In this document: in pieces, positions 1-9,300 of the stretch
Numbering within the stretch: position 1 is the first letter of the stretch
Layout: each line of letters begins with the position of its first letter
Source of the DNA: DASUBN01 sp036000105
GTDB taxonomy: Bacteria; Pseudomonadota; Gammaproteobacteria; Natronospirales; REEB76
Assembly (NCBI GenBank): GCA_036000105.1
Contig: DASYGE010000002.1
Location: 372,001 to 436,000 of the forward strand
Reading direction: 5' to 3'
DNA: 64,000 nucleotides
The notes under the pieces: model-generated
Database searches by the model: none
What the model was told of the DNA's origin: nothing
What the model saw: the letters and a program-made list of their open reading frames with translations, nothing else
Made by a program: the position numbers and the translations under genes

Positions 1-1127
1 ATGTTCTGCAGGAATATGAGCGGGATGCGCCGCTGTTCGCAGAGCTCGATGAAGTGGGCGCCCTTGAGTGCCGACTCCGAGAATAAGATGCCGTTGTTGG
101 CGATGATGCCCACAGGTGCGCCATAGAGATGGGCGAAGCCGGTGATGAGGGTCTTGCCGTAGTTGGCCTTGAACTCCTGGAACTCGGAACCGTCCACGAG
201 ACGCGCGATGATCTCGTGCACGTCGTAAGGGAAGCGAGTCTCTTGCGGCACCACGCCGTAGAGCTCATCCGCCGGGTAGCGCGGCTCGGCGGAAGTCTGC
301 TTCATCAGCCAACCCGGCCGCTGGTAGTTCATGTGGCCGAGGATATCCCGCGCCATCTGCAGGGCATGGGCATCGTTGTCGGCTAAGTGATCCACCACGC
401 CGGAGATCTTGCTGTGCACGTCGCCGCCGCCCAAAGTCTCTGCGTCCACCACTTCGCCGGTGGCGGCTTTCACCAGCGGCGGGCCGCCCAGGAAGATGGT
501 GCCCTGGTTGCGCACGATGATGGCCTCGTCGCACATGGCAGGCACATAGGCGCCGCCGGCGGTGCAGGAGCCCATGACCACAGCGATCTGGGGGATGCGT
601 TCACGGGAGAGCCGTGCCTGGTTATAGAAGATGCGGCCGAAATGTTCTTTATCGGGGAACACTTCGTCTTGCAGCGGCAGGAAGGCGCCGCCGGAATCCA
701 CGAGATACACACAGGGTAGCCGGTTCTCCAGGGCCACTTCCTGGGCGCGCAGGTGCTTCTTCACGGTCACGGGGTAATAGGTGCCGCCCTTCACGGTGGC
801 GTCGTTGGCCACCACCAGCACTTCGCGGCCATGCACGCGGCCGATGCCGGTGACGATGCCTGCGCAGGGGGCGTCGCCGTCATACATGCCGTGGGCCGCC
901 AGGGGCGAGAGTTCCAGGAAAGGCGAGCCGCGATCCAGGAGCGCCTCGATGCGCTCCCGGGGCAGCAGCTTGCCGCGGTCCATGTGTTTCTTGCGGGCTT
1001 TCTCGTCGCCGCCGAGCGCCGCCTTGGCCTGCTGGGCCCGCAGCTCATCCACCAGTTTCTGCATGTGCCCGCGGTTGGCAGTGAACTCCTTGGAGTTCGT
1101 GTCTATGGATGACTTGAGGATAGGCAT
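1..1127 (-). CDS. mccB: Methylcrotonyl-CoA carboxylase beta (carboxyltransferase) subunit, cut by the window edge
   Basis: The frame is open from an ATG at 1127 to the left edge, giving 375 residues of a protein that is normally about 535. The visible part is the N-terminal carboxyltransferase lobe with the crotonase-like core (VMGSCTAGGAYVPAMCDEA, then GGPPLVKAATGE) and the family start SSIDTNSKEF-ANRGHM typical of MccB rather than of propionyl-CoA carboxylase. MccB transfers the carboxyl group from biotin on MccA to 3-methylcrotonyl-CoA in cytosolic leucine degradation. Isovaleryl-CoA dehydrogenase, which makes this substrate, is encoded 2.5 kb upstream on the same strand, which supports the call. 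MccA would be expected beyond the left edge. The C-terminal lobe cannot be seen. Confidence 0.88.
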   Translation of the reverse strand, partial: MPILKSSIDTNSKEFTANRGHMQKLVDELRAQQAKAALGGDEKARKKHMDRGKLLPRERIEALLDRGSPFLELSPLAAHGMYDGDAPCAGIVTGIGRVHGREVLVVANDATVKGGTYYPVTVKKHLRAQEVALENRLPCVYLVDSGGAFLPLQDEVFPDKEHFGRIFYNQARLSRERIPQIAVVMGSCTAGGAYVPAMCDEAIIVRNQGTIFLGGPPLVKAATGEVVDAETLGGGDVHSKISGVVDHLADNDAHALQMARDILGHMNYQRPGWLMKQTSAEPRYPADELYGVVPQETRFPYDVHEIIARLVDGSEFQEFKANYGKTLITGFAHLYGAPVGIIANNGILFSESALKGAHFIELCEQRRIPLIFLQN

Positions 1128-1156
1128 GAGCGGGCCCTTTGCTTAAGGTCTGCTTG

Positions 1157-1507
1157 TCACTGACTCTGGTAGATACCGGTACACACCCATTCGGTCTCGC
1201 CGACTACGGCGTGGCAGGCCACTTGCGCACCGGCCTTGTCATCCTGGGTGTACAGGAAGTCGAGCCGCATGCTCTTCAGGTCATATTTGATATGCGGTTC
1301 GTCGGGGATGGCGGGCAGGTATTTCGGCACCAGGTCCTGGAGGGTCCTGGGGGGGCGCGCGTTCTCGTCCATGTAGGTGCGCACGGCCGTGAGCACCTGG
1401 GAAGCCACGTCTTGGAGGGCCACGCCCTTCTTGTCCTCGCCGGGCGCGTAGGTGGAGCAGCCGGAGAGGAGGGCCAGGAGCGCCACCAACGACACGAGCT
1501 TGCGCAT
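1157..1507 (-). CDS. Small lipoprotein of unknown function
   Basis: A 116-residue protein begins MRKLVSLVALLALLSGC, a lipoprotein signal with a clear lipobox (LLSGC), so it is probably anchored in the outer membrane after Cys17. The start at 1507 was chosen over an in-frame upstream codon at 1534 because AAAGGGGA lies at good distance before it. The mature part is soluble and has a stretch resembling periplasmic peptides (LQDLVPKYLPAIPDEPHIKYDL). No known domain was recognised. It sits between mccB and the FMN reductase, with 29 bp to mccB, and may only be co-transcribed with the catabolic genes by position. Confidence 0.75.
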   Translation of the reverse strand: MRKLVSLVALLALLSGCSTYAPGEDKKGVALQDVASQVLTAVRTYMDENARPPRTLQDLVPKYLPAIPDEPHIKYDLKSMRLDFLYTQDDKAGAQVACHAVVGETEWVCTGIYQSQ

Positions 1508-1568
1508 GATCCGGTCCCCTTTGGAGTGCCCCATGGACGGACCGATTATAGCCTGTGGGCGCGACGGT

Positions 1569-2117
1569 TCAGGCGGGAGAGGCCGCCTGTCGTACGCGGA
1601 TCGCGCTGGCGAAGGTCACGAGAGCGCGGCGCAGGGCTTCCTGGACTTCCGGCGTCGCGAGCTTGGGTGCCGCTTCTTCCGGTTTGCTGCCGCGCAGGTG
1701 CACCGTGAGGCTCGCCTCGGGCACGAGATGGGCGGACATGGTGCGTAGGATCTCCGCCAGGGAGGCTTTCGCATGCTCGCCGTATTCAGACGTGTTGAAG
1801 AACGCCACCGGTTTGTCGGCGAACTCGCCCCAGCCAACGATCCAATCCAGCGCGTTCTTCAGGCCGCCGGGCACGCCGTGGGCGTATTCCGGCGAAGCGA
1901 TGAGCAAACCATCAGCGGCGGCGAGCCGCGCACGCAGGTCTGCCGCCGCAGGCGGCAGCGCTTCCGTGAGGTCGGGGTTGAAGAGGGGCAGCTTGCCCAG
2001 GCCTTCATAGAGAGTCACCGACACGTCCTCCGGTGCCGCCTTCACGGCCGCCCGGAGGAGTAGCGTGTTCGTCGAAGCAGCCCGAAGACTGCCTGAGATG
2101 GCTAGGATTTTAATCAC
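1569..2117 (-). CDS. NADPH-dependent FMN reductase family protein
   Basis: The 182-residue protein has a flavodoxin-like fold of the NADPH-dependent FMN/quinone reductase (ChrR/YieF) family. Residues 5-14 (LAISGSLRAA) form the phosphate-binding loop for FMN and residues around 75-92 carry the signature PEYAHGVPGGLKNALDW. These cytosolic enzymes reduce FMN, quinones or chromate with NAD(P)H. The start codon is GTG at 2117 and no clear Shine-Dalgarno sequence is visible before it. The gene follows the thiolase after a 110-bp gap filled by a palindromic repeat, so joint transcription with the thiolase is uncertain. Substrate cannot be deduced. Confidence 0.85.
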   Translation of the reverse strand: MIKILAISGSLRAASTNTLLLRAAVKAAPEDVSVTLYEGLGKLPLFNPDLTEALPPAAADLRARLAAADGLLIASPEYAHGVPGGLKNALDWIVGWGEFADKPVAFFNTSEYGEHAKASLAEILRTMSAHLVPEASLTVHLRGSKPEEAAPKLATPEVQEALRRALVTFASAIRVRQAASPA

Positions 2118-2142
2118 TTGGGCAGTTCAGATCTTTGGTTTC

Positions 2143-2207
2143 GTCACCCCGGCGAAAGCCGGGGTCCAGGTCTAGATGACTGGATTCCAGCTTTCGCCGG
2201 AATGACG
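2143..2207. repeat. REP-like palindromic repeat pair
   Basis: Two inverted hairpin modules face each other: the first has stem CCCCGGC, loop GAAA, stem GCCGGGG and ends in TCCAG; the second starts CTGGATTCCAG and ends in CGCCGGAATGACG. This is the common proteobacterial dispersed repeat that reads GTCATCCC...GGGATCCAG in many genomes. A variant of the first module occurs three times inside icmF at 7814-7954. Confidence 0.8.
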
Positions 2208-2227
2208 TACTCCAAATCGGAACTCCA

Positions 2228-3409
2228 TTAGATGAGCTCAACAGCCATCGCCGTCGCCTCTCCACCGCCGATGCAGAGGGACGCCACACCGCGCTTGCCG
2301 CCGCGAGCTTTCAAGGCGTGGATGAGGGTCACCAGGATGCGGGCGCCGCTGGCGCCGATGGGGTGGCCGAGAGCGACGGCGCCGCCGTGCACGTTCACCT
2401 TAGAGTGATCCAGCTTGAGTTCGGTCATGGCGGCCATGGGCACCACAGCGAAAGCCTCGTTGATCTCGTAGAGATCCACGTCCTTCGGCGCCCAGCTCAC
2501 CTGTTTGAGCAGTTTCGCCATGGCGCCCACGGGCGCGGTGGTGAACCAGGCCGGTTCCTGGGCGAAGCTGGCGTGGCCCACGATGCACGCCAGGGGCGTG
2601 AGGGAATGTTCTTTCGCCAGGCTCGCGCGCATGAGCACGAGTGCCGCAGCGCCGTCGGAGATGGAGGAAGAGGTGGCGGCGGTCACGGTGCCACCTTCCT
2701 TCTTGAACGCGGGCTTCAGGGTCGGGATCTTCTTGATGTCGCACTTGCCCGGCTCTTCGTCGTTATCCACCAGGTAATCGCCCTTGCGGCTCTTGACCGT
2801 GACCGGCACGGTCTCGGCCTTGAACATGCCGTTGGCCATGGCTTTCTGGGCGCGTTTCACGGATTCGATGGCGTAGTTGTCCTGCTCCTCGCGGCCGAAC
2901 TTGTACTTGTCCGCACAGAGCTCGCCGAAGAAACCCATCATCTCGCCATCGTAGGGGTTCTGCAGGCCGTCGAAGAACATGTGGTCGAGGATCTTATGGT
3001 GGCCCATGCGGTAGCCAGCGCGGGCGCCAGGCAGCAGATAGGGCGCGTTGGTCATGGATTCCATGCCGCCCGCGATCACGATCTCGGCAGAACCGGCACT
3101 GATGAGGTCATGGGCCAGCATGGTGGCCTTCATGCCGGAACCGCAGACCTTGTTGATGGTGGTGCAGGGCACGGACTTAGGCAGCTTGGCGCCCAAAGAA
3201 GCCTGGCGCGCTGGCGCCTGGCCCAAACCTGCCGGCAGCACGCAACCCATGATCACTTCGCTCACCTGCGGACCCTGCACGCCGGTCTCGGCCAAGACCG
3301 CTTCGATAGCCGCACTGCCAAGCTGCGTGGCGCTCACGTTGGAGAACTGGCCCTGGAAGGAACCGATGGCGGTGCGGCGGGCGGCGACGATGACGACGGG
3401 GTCGGACAT
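2228..3409 (-). CDS. Acetyl-CoA C-acetyltransferase (thiolase)
   Basis: The 393-residue length and motifs are those of a type II biosynthetic/degradative thiolase: nucleophilic Cys in KVCGSGMKA near residue 89, the His of NEAFA and GHPIGASGARI, and the second Cys in CIGGGEA near the C-terminus. It interconverts two acetyl-CoA and acetoacetyl-CoA in the cytosol, the last step of leucine breakdown after HMG-CoA lyase gives acetoacetate. The ATG at 3409 is preferred to a TTG four codons upstream because TTTTTGGAG precedes it by about six bases. The location between isovaleryl-CoA dehydrogenase and mccB, all on the minus strand, ties it to branched-chain acid catabolism. Longer-chain specificity cannot be excluded. 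Confidence 0.93.
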   Translation of the reverse strand: MSDPVVIVAARRTAIGSFQGQFSNVSATQLGSAAIEAVLAETGVQGPQVSEVIMGCVLPAGLGQAPARQASLGAKLPKSVPCTTINKVCGSGMKATMLAHDLISAGSAEIVIAGGMESMTNAPYLLPGARAGYRMGHHKILDHMFFDGLQNPYDGEMMGFFGELCADKYKFGREEQDNYAIESVKRAQKAMANGMFKAETVPVTVKSRKGDYLVDNDEEPGKCDIKKIPTLKPAFKKEGGTVTAATSSSISDGAAALVLMRASLAKEHSLTPLACIVGHASFAQEPAWFTTAPVGAMAKLLKQVSWAPKDVDLYEINEAFAVVPMAAMTELKLDHSKVNVHGGAVALGHPIGASGARILVTLIHALKARGGKRGVASLCIGGGEATAMAVELI

Positions 3410-3460
3410 GGAAGACTCCAAAAAGAGAACTTAATTTAAGTGAAGTTTACAGAACTAAGA

Positions 3461-3580
3461 GCATCGCCTGCCGTGACTTGGTTCACGAGCTATGGAAAGA
3501 AGCGGTCCAACTCCCTAGTAACTGCCGAGCGCACGCCTACAGGGATGTAGGCGGTAGAGCAACGCAGGGAGCAGTTGCCG
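3461..3580. repeat. Structured hairpin repeat and possible displaced ivd tail
   Basis: Hairpin CGCCTACAGGGATGTAGGCG lies at 3534-3553 and a second stem GCAAC/GTTGC at 3559-3578. Both belong to a family also found at 19405-19498 (inverted) and 26456-26620. The element abuts the 3' end of ivd. On its other side, 3461-3500 read on the minus strand resembles the last codons of ivd (ATA-nnn-CGn-GAA-nnn-nnn-CAC-GGC), which may be a decayed second 3' end. Confidence 0.7.
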
Positions 3581-3588
3581 AATAGCCC

Positions 3589-4761
3589 TCAGCCGCCGTG
3601 AAACAGTTCGCGCCCTATCAACATTCTGCGGATCTCGTTGGTGCCGGCGCCGATATCGTAGAGCTTGGCGTCCCGCAGCAGGCGGCCGGTGGGGTATTCG
3701 TTTATGTAACCGTTGCCGCCCAAGCTCTGGATGGCTTCCAGGGCCACCTTCACGGCGCTCTCGGAGCTATAGAGCAGGGAGGCGGCGGCTTCCGTGCGGG
3801 AAGGCTCGCCCCGGTCGAAGCGCTCGCACACCCGGTAGGTGAAGGCGCGGGCAGTCTGCAGGGCCACGAACATGTCGGCGATCTTGGCCTGCATGATCTC
3901 GAACTCGCCGATGGGCTTGCCGAACTGCTTGCGTTCGCGCACGTAGGGCAGCACCACATCCAGCGCCGCCTGCATGATGCCGATGGGTCCGCCGGAGAGC
4001 ACCAGGCGCTCGGAGTCGAGACCGCGCATCAATATATAGACAGCTTCGTCCTGCTTGCCCAGCAGGTTCGCTTCCGGGATGGCGCAGTCCTGGAACACCA
4101 GTTCTGAAGTGTGGGAGCCGCGCATGCCGAGCTTGTCCAGCTTCTGGGCGGTGCTGAACCCGCGCATCCCCTTCTCGATGATGAAGGCGCTCATGCACTT
4201 GGAGCCCGCTTCCTTGCCGGCGGTGCGCATATAGACCAGGGCCACGTGGGCGTCCGGGCCGTTGGTGATCCACATCTTGCTGCCGTTGGCGACCCAGCCC
4301 GCGCCCTTCTTCTCGGCGCGGCAGCTCATGGAGCCCACCACGTCGGAGCCGGCGCCCGGCTCGGACATGGCCAGTGCGCCTATCCATTCGCCGGTGCAGA
4401 GCTTGGGCAGGTATCTCTTGCGCTGGGCCTCGGTGCCGTTGAGGTAGAGGTTGTTCACGCAGAGGTTGGAATGGGCGGCGTAGGAGAGGCCCACGGACGC
4501 GGAGGCCCGGGAGATCTCTTCCATGGCCACCACGTGGGCGAGGTAGCTAAGCCCCGAGCCGCCGTACTCCGTGGGCACGGTGACGCCCAGGAGACCGAGC
4601 GCGCCCATCTTCTGCCACAGGTCTTCCGGGAACTCGCCCTTCTCATCCATCTCCGCGGCTCGCGGGGCTATCTCCGCTTCCGCGAAGCGGCGCACGGTCT
4701 CCCGCAGGAGGTCGAGTTCCTCGCTGACGCGCGTGCTGATGTCTTGCACTGTCTTATCCAT
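3589..4761 (-). CDS. ivd: Isovaleryl-CoA dehydrogenase
   Basis: The 390-residue protein is a full-length acyl-CoA dehydrogenase. It contains AMSEPGAGSDVVGS and WITNGPDAHV for FAD/substrate binding, QSLGGNGYINEYPTGRLLRD and the C-terminal GTNEIRRMLIGREL. The Glu in LDSERLVLSGGP lies where isovaleryl-CoA dehydrogenases place their catalytic base on helix G, instead of the usual C-terminal position, which separates it from short-chain paralogues. It oxidises isovaleryl-CoA to 3-methylcrotonyl-CoA, passing electrons to ETF. The product is the substrate of MccA/MccB. Upstream, CTATATATAG just before the ATG may hold a -10 element. It is separated from the thiolase by a structured repeat. Confidence 0.94.
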   Translation of the reverse strand: MDKTVQDISTRVSEELDLLRETVRRFAEAEIAPRAAEMDEKGEFPEDLWQKMGALGLLGVTVPTEYGGSGLSYLAHVVAMEEISRASASVGLSYAAHSNLCVNNLYLNGTEAQRKRYLPKLCTGEWIGALAMSEPGAGSDVVGSMSCRAEKKGAGWVANGSKMWITNGPDAHVALVYMRTAGKEAGSKCMSAFIIEKGMRGFSTAQKLDKLGMRGSHTSELVFQDCAIPEANLLGKQDEAVYILMRGLDSERLVLSGGPIGIMQAALDVVLPYVRERKQFGKPIGEFEIMQAKIADMFVALQTARAFTYRVCERFDRGEPSRTEAAASLLYSSESAVKVALEAIQSLGGNGYINEYPTGRLLRDAKLYDIGAGTNEIRRMLIGRELFHGG

Positions 4762-4825
4762 GAGCGCCCTCTATATATAGTCTAGTTTAACGCCCACATC
4801 CGTGCCCACACGCGCTTCCAGTCTA

Positions 4826-4941
4826 TAGAAAAAGGCCGTCCGTGGCCTTTTTCTACTCGCCTAGCCCGAAGTGAATCCGGGCTAGGCTCCATTTCGCGGA
4901 TAGCGGCTATCCGCGAAATGCTGCGCCCATCCTGGGCGCAG
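4826..4941. terminator. Cluster of four consecutive hairpins downstream of leucine dehydrogenase
   Basis: Hairpin 1 (4826-4855) pairs AGAAAAAGGCC with GGCCTTTTTCT and looks like a bidirectional intrinsic terminator. Hairpin 2 (4861-4885) pairs CTAGCCCG with CGGGCTAG. Hairpin 3 (4890-4920) has a perfect 14-bp stem CATTTCGCGGATAG with a 3-base loop. Hairpin 4 (4921-4941) pairs CTGCGCCCA with TGGGCGCAG. The group starts 10 bp after the stop codon of the minus-strand gene. Confidence 0.85.
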
Positions 4942-4950
4942 GTCCCTCTG

Positions 4951-6057
4951 TCAATGATGCCCGTTCTTGCGCCCGGAGAAGTAGCGCTCGTAGCTCTGCT
5001 TCACCGTGGGCAGCTTCACGCGGCCGATGGCGGCGATGCGCTCCTCGGCCAGGCGGTCGGCGGCCTTGTAGGTGGGGATCTTGTCCCGCTCCGCGACCTT
5101 GAAGATGTTGCCCATGATGTCGTAGATGCCGCTGACCATGCGGTTGGCCCGCTCCCGGTCATAGCCCTGCAACTCGATGGACACGTTCATGAGGCCGCCG
5201 GCGTTGATGGCGTAGTCCGGGGCGTAGAGGATGCCCTTCTTGTGCAGCTCGTCGCCGCACTCGTCGTTGGCCAGCTGGTTGTTGGCGGCGCCCGCCACGA
5301 TCTCGAACTTGAACTGGGGGATGGTCTTCTCGTTCACCGAGGCGCCGAGCGCGCAGGGCACATAGACTTTGGCGTCCACCTTGTAGATGTCGTCCATGGC
5401 CACGGCTTCGGCGCCGAGCTTCACGCATTCCTCGACCCGGTCCTTGTGCATGTCGGTCACGAAGACCTTGGCGCCGGCATCGCACAGATGCTTCACCACG
5501 TGGAAGCCCACGTGCCCTAAGCCCTGCACCGCGTAGCTGGATTTGCCGAGGTCCGTGTGGCCGTACTTGTTCTGGAGGCAGGCCTTGATGCCCTGGATCA
5601 CGCCGAAGGCGGTGAAGGGTGAGGGATCGCCGCTGCCGCCGTGCACCGGGTGCACGCCGGTCACGTAATCCGTCTCCATGAAGATGTAGTCCATGTCGGC
5701 GATGCTGGTGTTCACGTCTTCGGCGGTGATGTAGCGGCCGCCCAGGGACTGCACGAAGCGGCCCAGCGCACGGAACAGCGCCTCGGATTTCTGCGAGGGG
5801 TCGCCGATGATCACGGCCTTGCCTCCCCCTAAGTTCAGGCCCGAGACCGCGGCCTTGTAGGTCATGCCGCGCGAGAGGCGCAGCACGTCCGTGATCGCCT
5901 CTTCCTCGTTCTTGTAGGGCCACATGCGCAGGCCGCCCAAAGCGGGGCCGAGCGTAGTGTTGTGTATGGCCACGATGGCCTTGAGACCGGATTCCTTATG
6001 CTGGAAAAACACGACCTCTTCATGCCCCATCTTCTCGAGGGTGGCGAATACTTCCAT
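4951..6057 (-). CDS. Leucine dehydrogenase (Glu/Leu/Phe/Val dehydrogenase family)
   Basis: The 368-residue protein has the short leucine/valine dehydrogenase length rather than the 410-450 of glutamate dehydrogenase. Residues 35-47 (GPALGGLRMWPYK) and 66-85 (TYKAAVSGLNLGGGKAVI) hold the two catalytic/substrate lysines. A Rossmann segment YAVQGLGHVGFHVVKHL binds NAD. It deaminates leucine, valine and isoleucine to 2-oxoacids, feeding the isovaleryl-CoA and isobutyryl-CoA routes encoded on either side. A strong AGGAGG precedes the ATG. It is divergent from icmF. A TATAAT-like -10 on the minus strand (6213-6208) lies about 150 bp upstream. Confidence 0.9.
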   Translation of the reverse strand: MEVFATLEKMGHEEVVFFQHKESGLKAIVAIHNTTLGPALGGLRMWPYKNEEEAITDVLRLSRGMTYKAAVSGLNLGGGKAVIIGDPSQKSEALFRALGRFVQSLGGRYITAEDVNTSIADMDYIFMETDYVTGVHPVHGGSGDPSPFTAFGVIQGIKACLQNKYGHTDLGKSSYAVQGLGHVGFHVVKHLCDAGAKVFVTDMHKDRVEECVKLGAEAVAMDDIYKVDAKVYVPCALGASVNEKTIPQFKFEIVAGAANNQLANDECGDELHKKGILYAPDYAINAGGLMNVSIELQGYDRERANRMVSGIYDIMGNIFKVAERDKIPTYKAADRLAEERIAAIGRVKLPTVKQSYERYFSGRKNGHH

Positions 6058-6207
6058 GGGCTCCTCCTGAACGGAAAATATGGCTGGAATGGTTTAAACG
6101 GCGATGACGGATATATGTCTCGGCGGGGTCGTCCGGCGGCACCCTGATGCCCGCGGATTCAGACCCGGCCCAAAAAAATCAGCCCCCGGGGGCCGAGGGG
6201 CGCGCGG

Positions 6208-6213
6208 ATTATA
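6208..6213 (-). promoter_or_regulatory. Candidate -10 element for leucine dehydrogenase
   Basis: TATAAT on the minus strand lies inside the near-palindrome CGCGCGGATTATACGCGCG (6201-6219). A TTGACG at 6230-6225 is only 11 bases upstream, too close for a normal -35, so the promoter assignment is weak. The palindrome could also be an operator between the two divergent genes. Confidence 0.35.
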
Positions 6214-6269
6214 CGCGCGGGCCGCGTCAATGGCACCCCCGGTTTAGACCGGTTTTAGCGCGCCCTCGG

Positions 6270-6275
6270 TATAAT
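6270..6275 (+). promoter_or_regulatory. Candidate -10 element for icmF
   Basis: A perfect TATAAT lies 54 bp before the icmF ATG at 6329. No good -35 hexamer is visible 17 bases upstream, which would suit an activated promoter. Confidence 0.45.
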
Positions 6276-6328
6276 AGGTAGGTATCCCCGATCACGTATT
6301 CCTTATGTTGAGGCGTTAGAAGGCCCAA

Positions 6329-9300
6329 ATGAGCACTTCACCCAAAAAAGTGGAAGCCGGCCTGGCGCGAGCCGAGACCCCGCTGCGCTTCGTGACCGCG
6401 GCCTCGTTGTTCGACGGCCACGATGCGGCCATCAACATCATGCGTCGGTTGATCCAGAGCCAGGGGGCCGAGGTGATCCATCTCGGCCATAACCGCTCGG
6501 TGGAGGACGTGGTGCGGGCGGCCTTGCAGGAGGACGCGGACGGCATCGCCGTCAGCTCCTACCAGGGCGGCCACATGGAATATTTCAAATACATGGTGGA
6601 CATGCTGAAGGAGCGGGGCGCGGGCCACATCCGCGTGTTCGGCGGCGGCGGCGGGACCATCACCCCGGAAGAGATAAACGAGTTGCAGAGCTACGGTGTG
6701 GAGCGCATCTACCATCCGAACGACGGCATGCACATGGGCCTGGTGCAGATGATCGAAGACGTGGTGAAGCGCACCACCGAGCATCGCCGCGCCACGGAAC
6801 GCCCCGCCAAGGTAGCTCTCGAAGACGAGATATCGGTCGGCAAGATGCTCTCGGCCATCGAGGAAGGCTCCTTCTCCGAGGCCGAGATCGCGAAGCTGCG
6901 CAAGGAATGGGATCTCGCCGGCAAGAAGACGCCGGTGATCGGCGTCACCGGCACCGGCGGCGCCGGCAAGTCTTCGGTGGTGGACGAGCTGCTCTTGCGC
7001 TTCCTGCACGCGTTCCCGGAGATGCGCATCGCAGTCCTGGCGGTGGACCCCACCCGGCGGCGCACCGGCGGCGCGCTCCTGGGCGATCGCATCCGCATGA
7101 ACGCACTGCGTTCCAAGCGCGTGTTCATGCGCTCCATGGCCACCCGTCGCCAGCACGCGGCCGTGAGCGTGATGCTGCATGACTGCGTGGGCTTCCTGCG
7201 CGGCCAGGGTTATGACCTCGTCATCGTCGAGACCGCCGGCATCGGCCAGTCCGATTCCCAGATCGTGGATCTGGTGGATTTCCCGGTCTACGTCATGACC
7301 AGCGACTACGGCGCCGCGAGCCAGCTCGAGAAGATCGACATGCTGGATTACGCGGACCTCGTGGTCCTGAACAAGTTCGACAAGCGCGGCGCCGAAGATG
7401 CGTTGCGCGACGTGCGCAAGCAGTGGAAGCGCAACCGCACCGCCTTCAAGATGCCGGACGAGGAAGTGCCGGTGTATCCCAGCATCGCCAGCCAGTTCAA
7501 CGACCCAGGCATCACCTGGATGTTCGTGAACCTCTGCCGGCTGCTCCGGACCAAGCTCAAGCTGCCGGAAGACCGTTGGTCCCCGGCTTTCGATACCACC
7601 CTCAAGGAACCCCGAGCCACGGTGCTCATCCCGGGAGCCCGGGTGCGCTATCTGGCCGAGATCTCGGAAGCTGGCCGGGGCATCAACGGCAGCATCGCCC
7701 GCCAGGCGGAAGCCGCAGGACGCGCCCAGCACTTCTGGGAATCCCTGAAAGAGATTTTGGACACTAAGCTTCCCGAGCCCCTGCATCTATATAAGAGTGG
7801 CGACCTTGAAGCCGTCACCCCCGTGAAAACGGGGGTCCAGTCCGAATCGGTTTCGACCGCAGAACAGTCCGTCACCCCCGTGAAAACGGGGGCCCAGTCC
7901 GAATCGGTTTCGACCGCAGAACGGTCCGTCACCCCCGTGAAAACGGGGGTCCAGTCCAACTCATCGGCTTCAAGCGCCGATCCCACTCTTATTCTTTTGC
8001 GCCAGCGCTACCAGGAAGCAGTGAAAGACCTCTCGCCGGAGGCTTTGGACCTCCTGACCGAGTGGCCCCACCGGCTCAAGACCGTGACCGACCCCCATTA
8101 CACCTATGAAGTGCGGGGCAAGGTGATCGAGGGCTCCAACTACGTGGAGTCGCTCTCCCACCAGAAGATCCCCAAGATCGCGGCGCCCAAGCACTTAGGC
8201 TGGGGCGAACTCCTGCGCTTCCTCATGAAAGAGAACCTGCCGGGGCATTATCCCTACACCGGCGGCGTCTATCCTTATAGAAGGACCGGCGAAGACCCCA
8301 CCCGTATGTTCGCGGGGGAAGGCACCCCGGAGCGCACCAACCGCCGCTTCCATTACCTGTCCCACGGCCAGAAGGGCGCCCGGCTCTCCACCGCTTTCGA
8401 TTCCGTGACCCTTTACGGCGAAGACCCGGCCAAGCGGCCGGACATCTACGGCAAGGTGGGCAACTCCGGCGTCAGCATCGCGACCCTGGATGATATGAAG
8501 AAGCTCTACTCGGGCTTCGACCTCTGCGCGCCTTCGACCTCGGTCTCCATGACCATCAACGGCCCGGCCCCCATGATCCTGGCCATGTTCATGAACACCG
8601 CCATCGACCAGCAGGTGGAGAAGCACCTGAAGGAAGACCCCAAGCGCTGGGGGGCCGCCGAGAAGAAGATCAACGACCTATATAAGGATAGGAAGCGGCC
8701 CAGCTATGCGGGCGAGCTGCCGGCCGGCAGCGATGGCTTGGGGCTGGCGCTCCTCGGCGTCACCGGCGATGAGCTGGTGGATGCGGACACCTATCTCAAG
8801 ATCAAAGCCCACGTGCTCTCGACAGCGCGTGGCACCGTGCAGGCAGACATCCTCAAGGAAGACCAGGCCCAGAACACCTGCATCTTCTCCACGGAATTTG
8901 CCCTGCGCATGATGGGGGATATCCAGCAGTATTTCGTGGAGCAGAAGGTGCGGAACTTCTACTCCGTATCCATCTCCGGTTATCACATCGCCGAAGCCGG
9001 GGCGAATCCGATATCGCAACTGGCCTTCACCCTGTCCAACGGTTTCACCCTGGTGGAGTATTACCTGGCCCGCGGCATGAAGGTGGACGACTTCGCGCCC
9101 AACCTGTCGTTCTTCTTCAGCAACGGCATGGACCCGGAATACACCGTCATCGGTCGGGTGGCGCGGCGCATCTGGGCCCGGGCCATGCGCGAGCGTTATG
9201 GCGCCTCGCCCCGCAGCCAGATGCTGAAATACCACATCCAGACCTCGGGCCGCTCCCTGCACGCCCAGGAGATCCAGTTCAACGACATCCGCACCACCCT

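Noticed and set aside
2318..3439. 373-codon plus-strand frame opposite the thiolase
   Set aside because: It is a GC-rich shadow of the thiolase gene; the protein is His/Gly/Ala-rich without domains.
6338..7786. 482-codon minus-strand frame opposite icmF
   Set aside because: Antisense of a conserved enzyme with high third-position GC; no ribosome-binding site or family.
7814..7984. CRISPR array
   Set aside because: Only three units, with near-identical spacers in frame within a protein; they are tandem repeats, not repeat-spacer units.
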